A DNA stretch of 64,000 nt, from the NCBI GenBank assembly GCA_902500775.1, contig CABVRZ010000019.1:1-64000 (forward strand). The letters are read 5' to 3'. This document shows, piece after piece, positions 27,728 to 36,800 of this stretch. The notes beneath the pieces are model-generated. The model made no database searches and was not told where the DNA came from. It was given only the letters and a program-made list of their open reading frames with translations. Each line of letters opens with the position of its first letter. The stretch's first letter is position 1. Origin of the DNA: an uncultured Nitrospira sp. GTDB taxonomy: Bacteria > Nitrospirota > Nitrospiria > Nitrospirales > Nitrospiraceae. The translations under genes and the position numbers were made by a program.

Positions 27728-27900
27728 TTCGTTTCATGCGACCCCGTACCCCCCACATGAAACGAATTCATTCGTGTAATTCGTTTCATGCACCCCTATA
27801 AGAATAGGGGGGTGCATGCAATGAATTTTATAGGCCCGACCCCCTGAGAAAATTCGTTTCATGCGACCCCCCTCTCCTATAGGCATGCAATGAATTTGAA
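27728..27900. repeat. TTCGTTTCATGC iteron/operator cluster
   Basis: The word TTCGTTTCATG occurs at 27728, 27780 and 27853 and inverted at 27756-27768. Two copies form the palindrome CATGAAACGAATT / AATTCGTTTCATG (27756-27768 and 27778-27790, 9-base spacer). A unit of about 50 bases, from AATTCGTTTCATGC to GCATGCAATGAATTT, is repeated in tandem at 27778-27830 and 27851-27900; the second overlaps the end of the replication gene. A hairpin CACCCCTAT-AAGA-ATAGGGGGGTG lies inside the first unit. The whole looks like an operator array or iteron-type replication origin. Confidence 0.7.
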
Positions 27901-29265
27901 GGCGTCCCCCTTGCGCCCGGTCCCCAGCCGTTGGGCCCGACCCAATTGGACGAGCTCGTCAAGGATGCTGTGCACCGAACGGAAGGACACCCCAGACCGG
28001 CTCGAAAGATCTTTGGCTGTTTGTCCTTCAGAAGTCAGTGCCTCGGCGAGTTTGTCCAGTCTGGCCCGCCTGCCAGCGGCGGCACCATCGCCAAGACACT
28101 CATACCCATGGTCCCGAAGTTCGAGGATCAGCTCTGAAGGTGTTTCCGGCCAGCGAGAAATCACCGTCAGCTTTCGCTGGTTCTCAGCCTCGTGGCGCTT
28201 GAGAAGGAGGGCAGCATCGAATAATGAGAACAGGGCGTTGGAACCTCTGATCTCGTCGCCGTGTTCACCTTCGGATTTTCGGCTGTGGTGGATGGCAATA
28301 ATGGCCGCGTTCGTGGATCGCGCCAGGTTCAAGAGTGGCTTGATGGCGGCGGTCACCTCGGATGCATTATTCTCGTCACTCACGCCCCAAAACGAGTTCA
28401 GAGTGTCGATGATAATGAGCCCGATCGATCGCTCCTCGATCGTGCGCTTGAGTTGCGCGAAGGTCACCTCATCCGCATCGAGCGGCCCGATCGCCAGGTG
28501 CATATTTTCGAGGTTTTCAGCGCCAAGCGTTCGCAATCGGCGTGAAACATCGCGGCGATGCTCTTCCAGCGCCAAGATCAGCACACCACACTTTCGCGTG
28601 GCTCGCCCGAGAAACGGTGCCCCGTGCGCAATCTTCACCGCGAGTTCATAAATCAGCGTAGTTTTTCCAACCTTGGGCTTAGCAATCAGACCGATGAGGG
28701 CGCCACACGCGATCAATTGATATAGCGTCCACTCAACAGCAGAGTCGACCTCCTCCGTTTCCAGCAAACTCGCCGCAGTGACGACCGCGAGGGGCGTGAC
28801 GCTTTCGGGAGTGTCACGCTGAAGCGTGGCCGCATCGGGGAGTAAACTGATAATGCGATCGAGGTCGGCCCCGTCATTAATCTCCGCGCAGACCTTCAGC
28901 GCCTGCGTTCGGATCATTCGCTTCTGCGCATTCTGGACAATGATCGAGGCATGGTGCTTAAAGTTTGCCGTTCCGGAAACAGCCGTGACCAACTCAGCCA
29001 GGTAAACCGCGCCACCAATCGTGCCCAATACCCCTCGTTCACTCAGATGAGCTGCAAGCGTGATGTTATCGATGCCACGACCGCCGGCCGCCAATTCCAG
29101 CATAGCCTGATAAATCGTGCCATGGCTCGTCTTATAGAAGTGCTCGGGATCGAGGGACCCCGCCAACGTATTGAGAATAGATCCATCAAGGAGAATCGCA
29201 CCAAGAACGGCTTGCTCTGCATCAAAATTGTGAGGGGGAACGGCGAGACTGACATCCGCGCTCAT
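27877..29265 (-). CDS. Replication protein: DnaB N-terminal domain fused to a RepA-like AAA ATPase
   Basis: The 462-residue protein starts with the DnaB helicase N-terminal domain (NFDAEQAVLGAILLDGSIL, residues about 13-110), normally the primase-contact domain. It continues not with a DnaB helicase core but with a RepA/AAA_25-type ATPase: GLIAKPKVGKTTLIYELA (Walker A near 197), a LEEHRRDVSRRL segment, and IIIDTLNSFWG as Walker B. A small winged-helix segment (TAKDLSSRSGVSFRSVHSIL) ends the protein. It probably initiates replication of the excised element. The ATG at 29265 overlaps the preceding stop (ATGA). The cluster of repeats at its end may be the origin. Confidence 0.85.
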   Translation of the reverse strand: MSADVSLAVPPHNFDAEQAVLGAILLDGSILNTLAGSLDPEHFYKTSHGTIYQAMLELAAGGRGIDNITLAAHLSERGVLGTIGGAVYLAELVTAVSGTANFKHHASIIVQNAQKRMIRTQALKVCAEINDGADLDRIISLLPDAATLQRDTPESVTPLAVVTAASLLETEEVDSAVEWTLYQLIACGALIGLIAKPKVGKTTLIYELAVKIAHGAPFLGRATRKCGVLILALEEHRRDVSRRLRTLGAENLENMHLAIGPLDADEVTFAQLKRTIEERSIGLIIIDTLNSFWGVSDENNASEVTAAIKPLLNLARSTNAAIIAIHHSRKSEGEHGDEIRGSNALFSLFDAALLLKRHEAENQRKLTVISRWPETPSELILELRDHGYECLGDGAAAGRRARLDKLAEALTSEGQTAKDLSSRSGVSFRSVHSILDELVQLGRAQRLGTGRKGDAFKFIACL

Positions 29266-29456
29266 AGGCACCTCAGTGCACGATAAAAGCGGAGCTCATC
29301 GCGCAGGGCTCGAAGCTGAACACGTAATGGTGCCTTCTCAATCGGCAACTTACAGCTGTACCTGATGTACGAGTCAAAGCGATCATCCGGCAAGGCCAAC
29401 GCCTCGGCGGTCGTCAGCCGGATGAAGATTTCGGAAGGATAGGTATGCGGATGCAT
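29262..29456 (-). CDS. Small element protein coupled to the replication gene
   Basis: The 64-residue product (MHPHTYPSEIFIRLTTAEAL and so on) is basic towards its end, which is helical (LRVQLRALRDELRFYRALR). The ATG at 29456 comes two bases after the stop of the AlpA-like gene, and its own stop overlaps the start of the replication gene (ATGA). The tight coupling on both sides is the main evidence. Function unknown. Confidence 0.6.
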   Translation of the reverse strand: MHPHTYPSEIFIRLTTAEALALPDDRFDSYIRYSCKLPIEKAPLRVQLRALRDELRFYRALRCL

Positions 29457-29458
29457 AC

Positions 29459-29677
29459 CTATCGCTCCGCACTGCGTGGGAGTGGCTCGGAAGTTGACCC
29501 AACGGTACGACTTTCCATCCACGCACGCACATCTGCGTTTCGATATCGAACTAGCGCACCCACCTTCACATACCGCGGTCCAAAGCCACGCACCCGCCAG
29601 GTTTCAGCAGTCTTCGGCCTAATTCCGCACAATCGGCTCATTGTGATCTGATCAATCAGTTCCTCGTCTGCGCCCAT
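29459..29677 (-). CDS. AlpA/excisionase-like helix-turn-helix protein
   Basis: The 72-residue product resembles AlpA/MerR-type small regulators: ITMSRLCGIRPKTAETWRVR forms the helix-turn-helix and GFGPRYVKVGALVRYRNADV the wing with the usual GPRY-K-G-VRY pattern, followed by WMESR. Such proteins act as recombination directionality factors or activators of excision. The ATG at 29677 follows GGGAGG by five bases. The position next to replication and integrase genes supports a control role in excision. Confidence 0.82.
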   Translation of the reverse strand: MGADEELIDQITMSRLCGIRPKTAETWRVRGFGPRYVKVGALVRYRNADVRAWMESRTVGSTSEPLPRSAER

Positions 29678-29847
29678 AAACACCTCCCGTGAAGAATGAA
29701 TAGCAACCTGAAGTAAGCGGGAGTATGCAGTACGATTGGCGGCTAGAAATGGGAGACTTCGAAGGCGATTACTCTACGGTTTTCAGCAGAACGCCCGGTT
29801 GTGGTCAGAACAGAAAACGGAAATGGCAAGAGGCAGCAAACAGTCTT

Positions 29848-30594
29848 TCAGCGCGGAGAGGTCCATAGAAAGTCATATAACGTTGGAGTCATGTTAGAGC
29901 GTGATGAAAATGAGCTAGGCCCTTTTCGGATCTGCGCAATTTCATTCATTGTCGTTCCGTGAAGCATGGCAAGCCAGGCTTCTCTCACCTGAACAGGCGT
30001 CCACACCTTCTTGCTAAGAAATGATTTTAACCAGTGTGGCTCAACAAACAGGGCCTTGGAACCACGTTTCTCCACGATCTTACCATCGTAGTGGCAGAAG
30101 CATGGCATGAGACTGAGAATGTCATTGAGTACGTTGGCATGATTCAGAATCCATTTCCGTCTGCTGTCAGAATTTCGGCACTTCATAAAGTCACTATTCC
30201 CAGTCAGTGAATAGTGCCCACTTAAGTATCTGTCTAGCCATCGCCCCTGAATAATGACGGTTTCCTTGCAATGAGTTCGGCGCGAAGTTTTTCCCAGCGC
30301 TATCTCTTCGAGGATCTCACAATAGTCCCTCCATTCTTCAGATGCATCTGACCTTTCCCAAGATTTTGATTTTCGCTTTCGCCAGACAGTAGCTCGCACA
30401 GCGAGCTGCGTGATGAAGACGGCTAGCTGTCTGGCCGTTTCCTCATTCATGTGTCTAATCCGTTGGATCAACGCACCAACCGTAGCCTGAAGCAGATAGA
30501 CTTCGCGGGGAAGTTGCTCCTCTGGAAGTCCATTAAAGAAAGCAAGGATCGTCATGTCATCCGAGCGAAATATACCTTTCCTTGGACGAGCCAT
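29848..30594 (-). CDS. Unknown 248-residue element protein, possible cargo
   Basis: The product starts MARPRKGIFRSDDMTILAFF and is basic and Trp- and Cys-rich, with long helical stretches (LLQATVGALIQRIRHMNEET). I recognise no domain. The coding region is visibly richer in A and T than the flanking integrase and replication genes, which suggests a different origin. It ends 170 bases from the AlpA-like gene and starts four bases after the integrase stop. Genes at this place in satellites are often cargo such as phage interference factors, but nothing in the sequence proves this. Confidence 0.6.
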   Translation of the reverse strand: MARPRKGIFRSDDMTILAFFNGLPEEQLPREVYLLQATVGALIQRIRHMNEETARQLAVFITQLAVRATVWRKRKSKSWERSDASEEWRDYCEILEEIALGKTSRRTHCKETVIIQGRWLDRYLSGHYSLTGNSDFMKCRNSDSRRKWILNHANVLNDILSLMPCFCHYDGKIVEKRGSKALFVEPHWLKSFLSKKVWTPVQVREAWLAMLHGTTMNEIAQIRKGPSSFSSRSNMTPTLYDFLWTSPR

Positions 30595-30598
30595 CGGG

Positions 30599-31738
30599 TC
30601 ACTTTTCCTTATCGGTGTACCTCAACATCCGCGCCGCATTCGCCTCGAGCGCCTCTCGCACCGGATCCAGTTCCAGCCGGGCATAAATCGCCGTCGTCGC
30701 TGGCTGCGAATGGTTCAACGCCTTGCCGATCAGTGGCAAGGAAGCACCTGCAGCAACTAGCCAGCTGCCCAGCGTGCGCCGAAGGTCATGGAGTCGCACA
30801 TCATCGAGTCCTGCCTCTTTCCGAATCCGCAGCCAGGGCTTCGAGACATTGTTCAAATTCTTGCGGCCCCAGCGCCCGCAAAACACATACGGATTGCCTT
30901 GCAAACGAGGCAACTTGGTTAACTCATCAACAACCACATGTGGAAGCGGTAGCGTGTGAGGCCGTCCAGCTTTGGTGTCTGGAATCCGCCAGAGCCCTTG
31001 CACGAGATCAAGGTCCGCCCATTTCATCCCGAGCACTTCCGATCGTCGCGCACCAGTCAGCAGCCCGATGAAAAACGCCCCGCGTACGTACGGATTCGGC
31101 TCGTTCTGCAATGCCTTCCAGAGTCGCGGGAGTTCATCAGGTTTCACGAACCGATCCCGTTTCACCTCTTTAAAGAACTTGATCCGACTTGCTGGATTCG
31201 GTCCCGGATGATGGCCCCAATCTGAGGCCAAGTTGAACATCGTTCGCACCAGAGCCACCATTCGGTTTGCCCTAGTCGTGTGTCCCGCAGCCCCGATTTC
31301 AGCATGTTTAGTGGTGACGTCGGCTCTCGTAATGGTATTCAGTCGTCGAGGCCGCCATTCACTGAGCCATTTCTTGAGCATCCCGATATCATCAATGGCC
31401 GACTTCTTATGAACCGCATGCCGTTCTTTGTAGAGCTTCTCCAAATCTCCAAATGTGATGGTTTTCCGACGTTGTCGTCGCTCCTCAACCGGATCCTGCC
31501 CAGCTGCAATCTCACCAATTTTGATTCTCGCAAGATCTCGGGCCTGCTCAACGGTCAGCACACCAAACCGCCCAAGGGTCAAGCGTCGCACGCGGCCATG
31601 AATCTCCCGCTCGACAATGAAGGACTTGCTACCCGGAGTGATACGAAGCGCAAACCCACGCAGCTCGTCATCACGGAGAAACACTTGACCTGATACAGGA
31701 TGTTGTGCTTGATCGATGGCCCGCTTCGTCAATCTCAC
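30599..31738 (-). CDS. Tyrosine-type integrase of the element
   Basis: The 379-residue protein is a phage integrase of the P4 type: an N-terminal DUF4102 arm-binding domain (FLRDDELRGFALRITPGSKS), a core-binding domain, and the catalytic set R231 (TGARRSEVL), H317-x-x-R320 (LHDLRRT), H343 and the nucleophile Y352 (TTAIYARL). Integration into the 3-prime half of tRNA-Arg, shown by the 47-bp repeats, fits this class. The gene is next to attR and reads inward. A palindromic TTGACA region lies 160 bases upstream. Confidence 0.95.
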   Translation of the reverse strand: MRLTKRAIDQAQHPVSGQVFLRDDELRGFALRITPGSKSFIVEREIHGRVRRLTLGRFGVLTVEQARDLARIKIGEIAAGQDPVEERRQRRKTITFGDLEKLYKERHAVHKKSAIDDIGMLKKWLSEWRPRRLNTITRADVTTKHAEIGAAGHTTRANRMVALVRTMFNLASDWGHHPGPNPASRIKFFKEVKRDRFVKPDELPRLWKALQNEPNPYVRGAFFIGLLTGARRSEVLGMKWADLDLVQGLWRIPDTKAGRPHTLPLPHVVVDELTKLPRLQGNPYVFCGRWGRKNLNNVSKPWLRIRKEAGLDDVRLHDLRRTLGSWLVAAGASLPLIGKALNHSQPATTAIYARLELDPVREALEANAARMLRYTDKEK

Positions 31739-31756
31739 GTCCGCCTCATGGGTCTG

Positions 31757-31960
31757 GTTCTACATTTCTCTACACACCGAGGAATGGACCGGAAAAGGTC
31801 TGAGGCTCTAACCTCGCATCTGTGGTTCGGCCTGTAGAACCTGTGTAGAATGAATGTAGAGGAATCGGCCTGGTTTCGTGGTAGAACATCGGACTTGACA
31901 GTAGCGATAACACCGCGTATTGTCAAGCGTAGTAGAAATAGAGGGGGCTGTGTAGAACGT
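31757..31960. promoter_or_regulatory. Candidate integrase arm-type sites inside attR
   Basis: The word TGTAGAA appears at 31833, 31843 and 31951, TGTAGAG at 31855, GGTAGAA near 31881 and inverted copies TTCTACA and CTCTACAC at 31758-31775. The spread over 200 bases between integrase start and attR, together with the partner copies inside attL, fits arm-binding sites for integrase. Confidence 0.5.
31894..31927. promoter_or_regulatory. Palindromic promoter/operator upstream of the integrase
   Basis: CTTGACA (31894-31900) and TGTCAAG (31921-31927) form an inverted pair, so each strand offers a TTGACA -35 box. On the plus strand TATTGT follows at 17 bases as a weak -10; on the minus strand, towards the integrase, only TACTGT does. 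It could be a promoter with overlapping repressor site. Confidence 0.35.
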
Positions 31961-31969
31961 AGAGCTACA

Positions 31970-32016
31970 GACTACGGATCAGAAGGTTACAGGTTCAAGT
32001 CCTGTCGGGCGCACCA
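31970..32016 (+). repeat. attR, 47-bp direct repeat of tRNA-Arg
   Basis: This exact copy of 21469-21515 starts at GACTACGG and ends in CACCA, without the 5-prime half of the tRNA, so it is not a functional gene. It marks the right end of the integrated element. Confidence 0.93.
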
Positions 32017-32227
32017 TTCCACGCAACTTCCTCCGGTAACATCCGGCTAACGGATCTGCGGCCCCCTAGAATCAGTCTTGTCGGTGCACCAAACAGAGCT
32101 TGCTCGACCTGAAGCCTGCTCACATGAAGGCAACAGGATACCCGCCACCAGTGTCCTGTTTCAGTATTTTACTAGGAGAGGCAATTGCACGGGCTGCTGC
32201 TGGAGAAACCTGCGGAAAGAACTCCAC

Positions 32228-32264
32228 AGGCTAGGAGGTCTGGGCAACCCAGACCTCCTAGCCT
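32228..32264. terminator. Perfect 17-bp palindromic hairpin downstream of the Rh channel gene
   Basis: AGGCTAGGAGGTCTGGG (32228-32244), loop CAA, and CCCAGACCTCCTAGCCT (32248-32264) form a perfect stem. It lies 35 bases behind the stop of the minus-strand ammonium channel gene. There is no T-tract on either strand, so it could end the transcript in another way or be a mobile palindromic repeat. The rest of 32017-32298 holds no gene. Confidence 0.55.
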
Positions 32265-32298
32265 GTCCTCACAAGATACCCGAATGATGCCCTGCAAC

Positions 32299-33570
32299 TC
32301 AGGTACGAGCACCAGTTCGAGCAAGCAGTTCTTTTTGTAAAATCTCAATATCGGCCTTTGCGCCTAAGGCGAGCTCTTCAACCTTGCGTTCGCTCTCGGG
32401 GCCCGGCACGTGGGAGAATTCGTGACAGTCTTCGTAGGCCTGTTCGGTCGTCCCAGTCGCTCGAATCACCGCACCGGCGATGGCCCCGCCAATAATGGCG
32501 ATCCCCAGCGTCATTGCGATACCCACGAGTTGAACACCGGCCACGCCTGGCACGACAATGATCGCGGCGAGTCCGCCGAGTAGACCCGGCATCCCATGTA
32601 GATTGTGCACGCCGCAGGTATCGACCAACTTGATTTTTGATTCCAGCATCGGTTGAATAAACACATACCCGATGACCGACAGTGCCCCGGCCAGCAATCC
32701 GATACCAAACGCACCGGCCGGACTCACCAGATTACAGGTGGAGCCGATCGACACTCCACCAGCCAATGCTGCATTCGCCATATCAACCATCGAGGTTTTT
32801 CCATGGTGGAAATAGGTGCTGAGAAAATAGGTCGCCAGGGTGGCCCCGCTCAGAGCCAAAATCGTATTCACGATAGTCTGAGGCATTTCCTCAAACGGCA
32901 CGATCGCGGTCGCAAAACTCGGCCAGAAAAGCCACAGCACCATCGACCCCAACATAGCAAATCGATCGGAAGTCGGATCGGATTCAATGGGTTGACTCCG
33001 CTGCGCCGTCGTTGTCAGGACCAAGGACGCCGCCAACCCAAAATAGGCGCCGAACGCATGGATGACGATCGAACCAGCCGAATCCTGAAACCCTTTGGTC
33101 AACCCGGCCCCGTTGTCCAACACGAGATATTCGTTGAGAGCATAGAGTGGCACCAGAAGCAACGTGAGCAGTGCATATTGAAACACCCGCAAACGCCCCA
33201 GCACCGCACCCATCGCAATGAGCGCCGTCGCCACGGAGAATTCAGCGTACAGGAGTGCGTCAACTGAATGGGCCTTCAGCTCATGCCCCACTACGCCGTT
33301 GGCGCGGAGAAACATATAGAGTGGTAACCCCGTTGCCACCACCAAGTAGGTCCCTGTGGTCGCTCCAAAGCCGTACCGCCTCACAAACACCATCAAAAAT
33401 CCGAACCCAACCACCAACATGGCCAGGATGTGGATCGAGTAATTGTATTGCGCGACCAGGCGTGCTTCATTCACGGGACCCGCTGGTTCTTCGGCACCGA
33501 CCCAACTCGTGAGGCACAAGAAAAACAGACCCGCTGCACTGAGCATCTTGACCCAGAAACTATTCGGCAT
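32299..33570 (-). CDS. Rh-type ammonium/ammonia channel
   Basis: The 423-residue membrane protein has a signal peptide ending near AEEPAG and about eleven transmembrane segments. It is of the Rh50 rather than the AmtB type: VIHAFGAYFGLAASLVL carries the first pore histidine in the Rh pattern, and DTCGVHNLHGMPGLLGG is the Rh signature around the second. It should move ammonia/ammonium (Rh members also CO2) across the inner membrane. I start at the ATG at 33570, which has AAGGAGG six bases upstream; a longer frame adds 22 unlikely residues. A charged cytoplasmic tail of about 50 residues follows the last helix. It stands just outside the integrated element. No glnK-type gene is next to it. Confidence 0.9.
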   Translation of the reverse strand: MPNSFWVKMLSAAGLFFLCLTSWVGAEEPAGPVNEARLVAQYNYSIHILAMLVVGFGFLMVFVRRYGFGATTGTYLVVATGLPLYMFLRANGVVGHELKAHSVDALLYAEFSVATALIAMGAVLGRLRVFQYALLTLLLVPLYALNEYLVLDNGAGLTKGFQDSAGSIVIHAFGAYFGLAASLVLTTTAQRSQPIESDPTSDRFAMLGSMVLWLFWPSFATAIVPFEEMPQTIVNTILALSGATLATYFLSTYFHHGKTSMVDMANAALAGGVSIGSTCNLVSPAGAFGIGLLAGALSVIGYVFIQPMLESKIKLVDTCGVHNLHGMPGLLGGLAAIIVVPGVAGVQLVGIAMTLGIAIIGGAIAGAVIRATGTTEQAYEDCHEFSHVPGPESERKVEELALGAKADIEILQKELLARTGART

Positions 33571-33779
33571 GAAGGCCTCCTTGGACAATAGGAGTGAATG
33601 GGGGGATCCAGGGGTGGCAGTGTACTCCACTGGCAAGCGCTCTTGTCAAACACTAGCTGAAGGTCGCGCAGGGCCTCAGAGTCCAAGGCAGAATGAGACA
33701 GTGAGGGTCGGACCACGAAATAGCTGATAAACCTGCAGAAATAAGGAAACCTTACTGTTCAAAAATTCCAGTACACCTC

Positions 33780-33811
33780 GGAGACGGAGGCTTCTCAGCA
33801 CCCCCGTCTCC
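33780..33811 (-). terminator. Terminator-like hairpin behind tcA
   Basis: GGAGACGGAGG and CCCCCGTCTCC pair with one mismatch around CTTCTCAGCAC. It starts 14 bases beyond the tcA stop on the minus strand and probably ends the toxin transcript. The T-tract is poor. The rest of 33571-33824 holds no gene. Confidence 0.5.
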
Positions 33812-33824
33812 CTCGTGCCTCAAC

Positions 33825-36800
33825 TCATGGCCAAGCGGGAGTACGGCTGGCATAGGTCAACACCAGCACGAGATCATCAAGATCTCCGTCTTTGATGTGC
33901 TTCCGCATTTCCTGCGTATCCGGCAGTGTGAGTTCCCAACTGCCGATAGGTGACTTACCAATGAGCCCCATCCATCCACCAGCATTACTACGGCGAGTAC
34001 TGACGATACCATCGAGAGACCCACCCGCCTCACCACCCACAGGGACGGTATCACCCTGCACTGTCATGACGAGTCGAGAACCACCGATCTCAAACGTCTT
34101 GCCAGAGACACGCGCAACAACGAGTAATAGGTGCTGAATGCGTAGGTCTTCCAGGTTTGGGGGAAAGTCTCCTCGCGAGATTGTGAACCGAATCTTCAGC
34201 GGATCATTGACCCTCCTGGGGTTGTGGAGGGCGTACCACTCATCAGCAAACTGATCTCGGAGGCTTAGTGCCCGCTCACTGCTGATCGTGTCGCCGAGCT
34301 GTTGGATCACCTGCTGTCGGTAGGTCAAACTCTGCAAGGCAGTGTATTCGACGGTGAACAGCACATCAGCGATCGTCCTGAAATCAAATGGATTGGCTGC
34401 CTTTGGAAGCTGTAGCTCCCAACTTGTATCGACCCCCATACTTTCAAATGGCAGTAACAGCTCACCTTCCGGCTCCAGTTCGAGCAGGCCGGTGGAATTA
34501 CTCGGCGACGTGAACGCGATCAGCTCAGGGTCACGTCGGACCACGACGGTCTGGAAAACATCCGAACCACTGACGACGCGTGAAAGACCCGAGTTGATGA
34601 GCGTCGCACGCAGTCCCCTTGTCGGGGGAATCAGAGCAATGACCGAAACGCGCACGCGCTTGATCAAGCGGAGATAGTGACCGGGAAACCCTTGATCGAA
34701 CAGCGCCATCGACGTCATGAAGGGAAAGCTGCCGGTCTCGCGGAAGCGTTGAAATTCAGCGGGAAACAACTGCGCGAGAGAAAATGTTTGGGCAAGTTGC
34801 AATTTCCGTTTGCGCGTCTCAAACGCAAACTGGTCAAGTCGTGTGATGTCCTGCAAAAGACGCACAGAACCGGTCAGGCCGCGCCGATCAGGCTCCTTTC
34901 CGCCGCTATTACCAGCCGGCGTAGTGTTGTCCCCAGGGGCTTCCCAGTAGTCGGCCCCAATAAACGCAGATGGAGCTTCTTGACGCTCGAAAGCGAGCTG
35001 GTGCTGTGCAAGTTGTGCCATGGCGGTTGCTTGCTGCAAGAAGTAGCTGTACGCACTGCTGAGGATGCCGCTCATCCACTCATAGAGTTCCACATTGGTG
35101 AACTTATTCGCAAGAAATTCCACCGTCGTTTGCGCCTGATCGCGCTGATTGCGGGCAATTGACTCTTCTTGTCGAGTGATATCCGTATGCGTCTGCGCGA
35201 GTGTGATCTGTTGCGATCCGATCGCAACTTCGTGCTCGGCAAGTTGCCGCTGTAGCTCCCACTCTTCCCGACGACGTTCAAAGCTTGCGGTGGCACTATT
35301 CGTTTGTGTCTCAGTTTCGGCCTTGTTCAATGTATGAGTTGCTGCGGCTTTGACAGCAGAAAGCCCGCCGACTATCCCTGCTACGGCAAGTCCTGCACCT
35401 ACACCAGTCCCCAGAAAGCCACCTGACGATGCAGACATAACAGCCTGAGCCGTCGTCAACGCAGCATCAATCCAGGTGACCGTATTCCTCACACGCCCCG
35501 CTTCCCTATAGTTTTCCATCATGCCCCGCTCCCACTGATTCAGGCCGGCATCGATCCATCCCTGATAGGTATCGCGTTGGGATTCAGACCGATCTTGTTG
35601 GAGTTCAGCAAGCCTGATGCCCTCCTCTGCCTCCTTCACACGCGTCCCCTGCAGACTGACCGTCGCAGCAGCCAATTGCAGATCATGTCCGGCCTTGAGG
35701 AGGTTATAGGCCTCAGCATCACGCTTCTCAAGACTTGCCAAAAAGGCAGCTTCCACTTGCTGCGCAATATTCACCAGATTCTTAGCCCGCTCAATCAACA
35801 CACCATAACGATACGGCGTCGGGCGTAAGATTTGGTCGGTTGGACGATCCGGAAGAGTGTTGGAGTATGCCGGCTGTGAGGTTTCCAACACCGATTGACG
35901 TTCAATTCCAGCAATATTGCGGCCATTGCGCAGCTTAAATAGATTGAGTTCAGCATGCAGGCGCAACGCCTGCGGAACCGGGCTCGGCGGAAACGGGTAC
36001 GGTGAAGAGGCGCTGCTCGCAAACTGCATCTCGGGTAACCCAAGCAACTCCAGTGCCGTACTATAGAGAGCCCGTGCTCGTGAGATGGATTCGCTGGTAT
36101 CGCGCGTGAATTCAGCATCGGCGAAGTCCAGGTAGCACCGGACCAGAGCCGTCAACGTGAACCGGGTGTACGCACTAGCCCGAACCGCCACGATCTCGTG
36201 CGGATTCAAGCCCACACGCAACCAGTTATCAGGATTCCGCTGGTATCGGCTGACCATCGCCTCTTCGAGTACCAACCCTCGATAGATCTTGCGTTCATTC
36301 ATCGCAAGATGATCGGTATAGACCGTCTCCATCCAATCAAGTGCGGCGAGATACTGCCCGGCCTTTTGCAACTGCAACGCCAACGCCATCGGCACAAAGT
36401 AAAACATCTCCTGCACATACGTGGGCGCGAGATGCGGACTCGGGATGCCGGAAAAGAGGTCTTCAATGAACCGGCGCCGGTCGCCAAGCTGGGTGTCCGA
36501 CAACTCGTCGGTGAGAACGAGAGCACCATGCCGAAGCTTCTCTGGAAGCGTGGCAGCCAACTCCGAGGTCACTGTCTGGTGATAGCTGGCAGCCAGAGAC
36601 CGGGCGAGCGCGGGCGTGAGGCGCGACTGGTCGCGCAGCTCCTTCATCAACTTCTTGTACGCCGCCGTCTGAGCGGTCGCGGGGCGTAATTCTGGGAGCA
36701 GATACGTTTCCGGATAGGCAAAGACCCGCATCGCCGCATGCCAGGTTGCATAGGAACCCATCCACCGCCACTCCTCATCGAAATCCGATTCACCATAGGG

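Larger units (their letters stand above)
21469..32016. mobile_element. Integrated phage-satellite-like element, about 10.5 kb
   Basis: The element is bounded by the 47-bp att repeats and has a tyrosine integrase at its right end. Inside are two small plus-strand genes next to attL and a long minus-strand series: integrase, an unknown 248-residue protein, AlpA-like regulator, a small gene, a DnaB-N/AAA replication protein, several small phage-type genes, terminase small subunit and terminase large subunit. No portal, head, protease, tail, lysis or structural gene is present. All key genes are intact. This fits a phage satellite that brings its own terminase, or a prophage reduced to replication, packaging and integration genes. 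Confidence 0.85.

Noticed and set aside
27728..27900. CRISPR array
   Set aside because: The repeats are few, partly inverted, of unequal spacing and overlap a coding end; no cas gene is near. No CRISPR array is seen elsewhere in the window.
31970..32016. Second tRNA-Arg gene
   Set aside because: Only the 3-prime 47 bases are present; the acceptor 5-prime strand and D-arm are missing, so it is the attR repeat.
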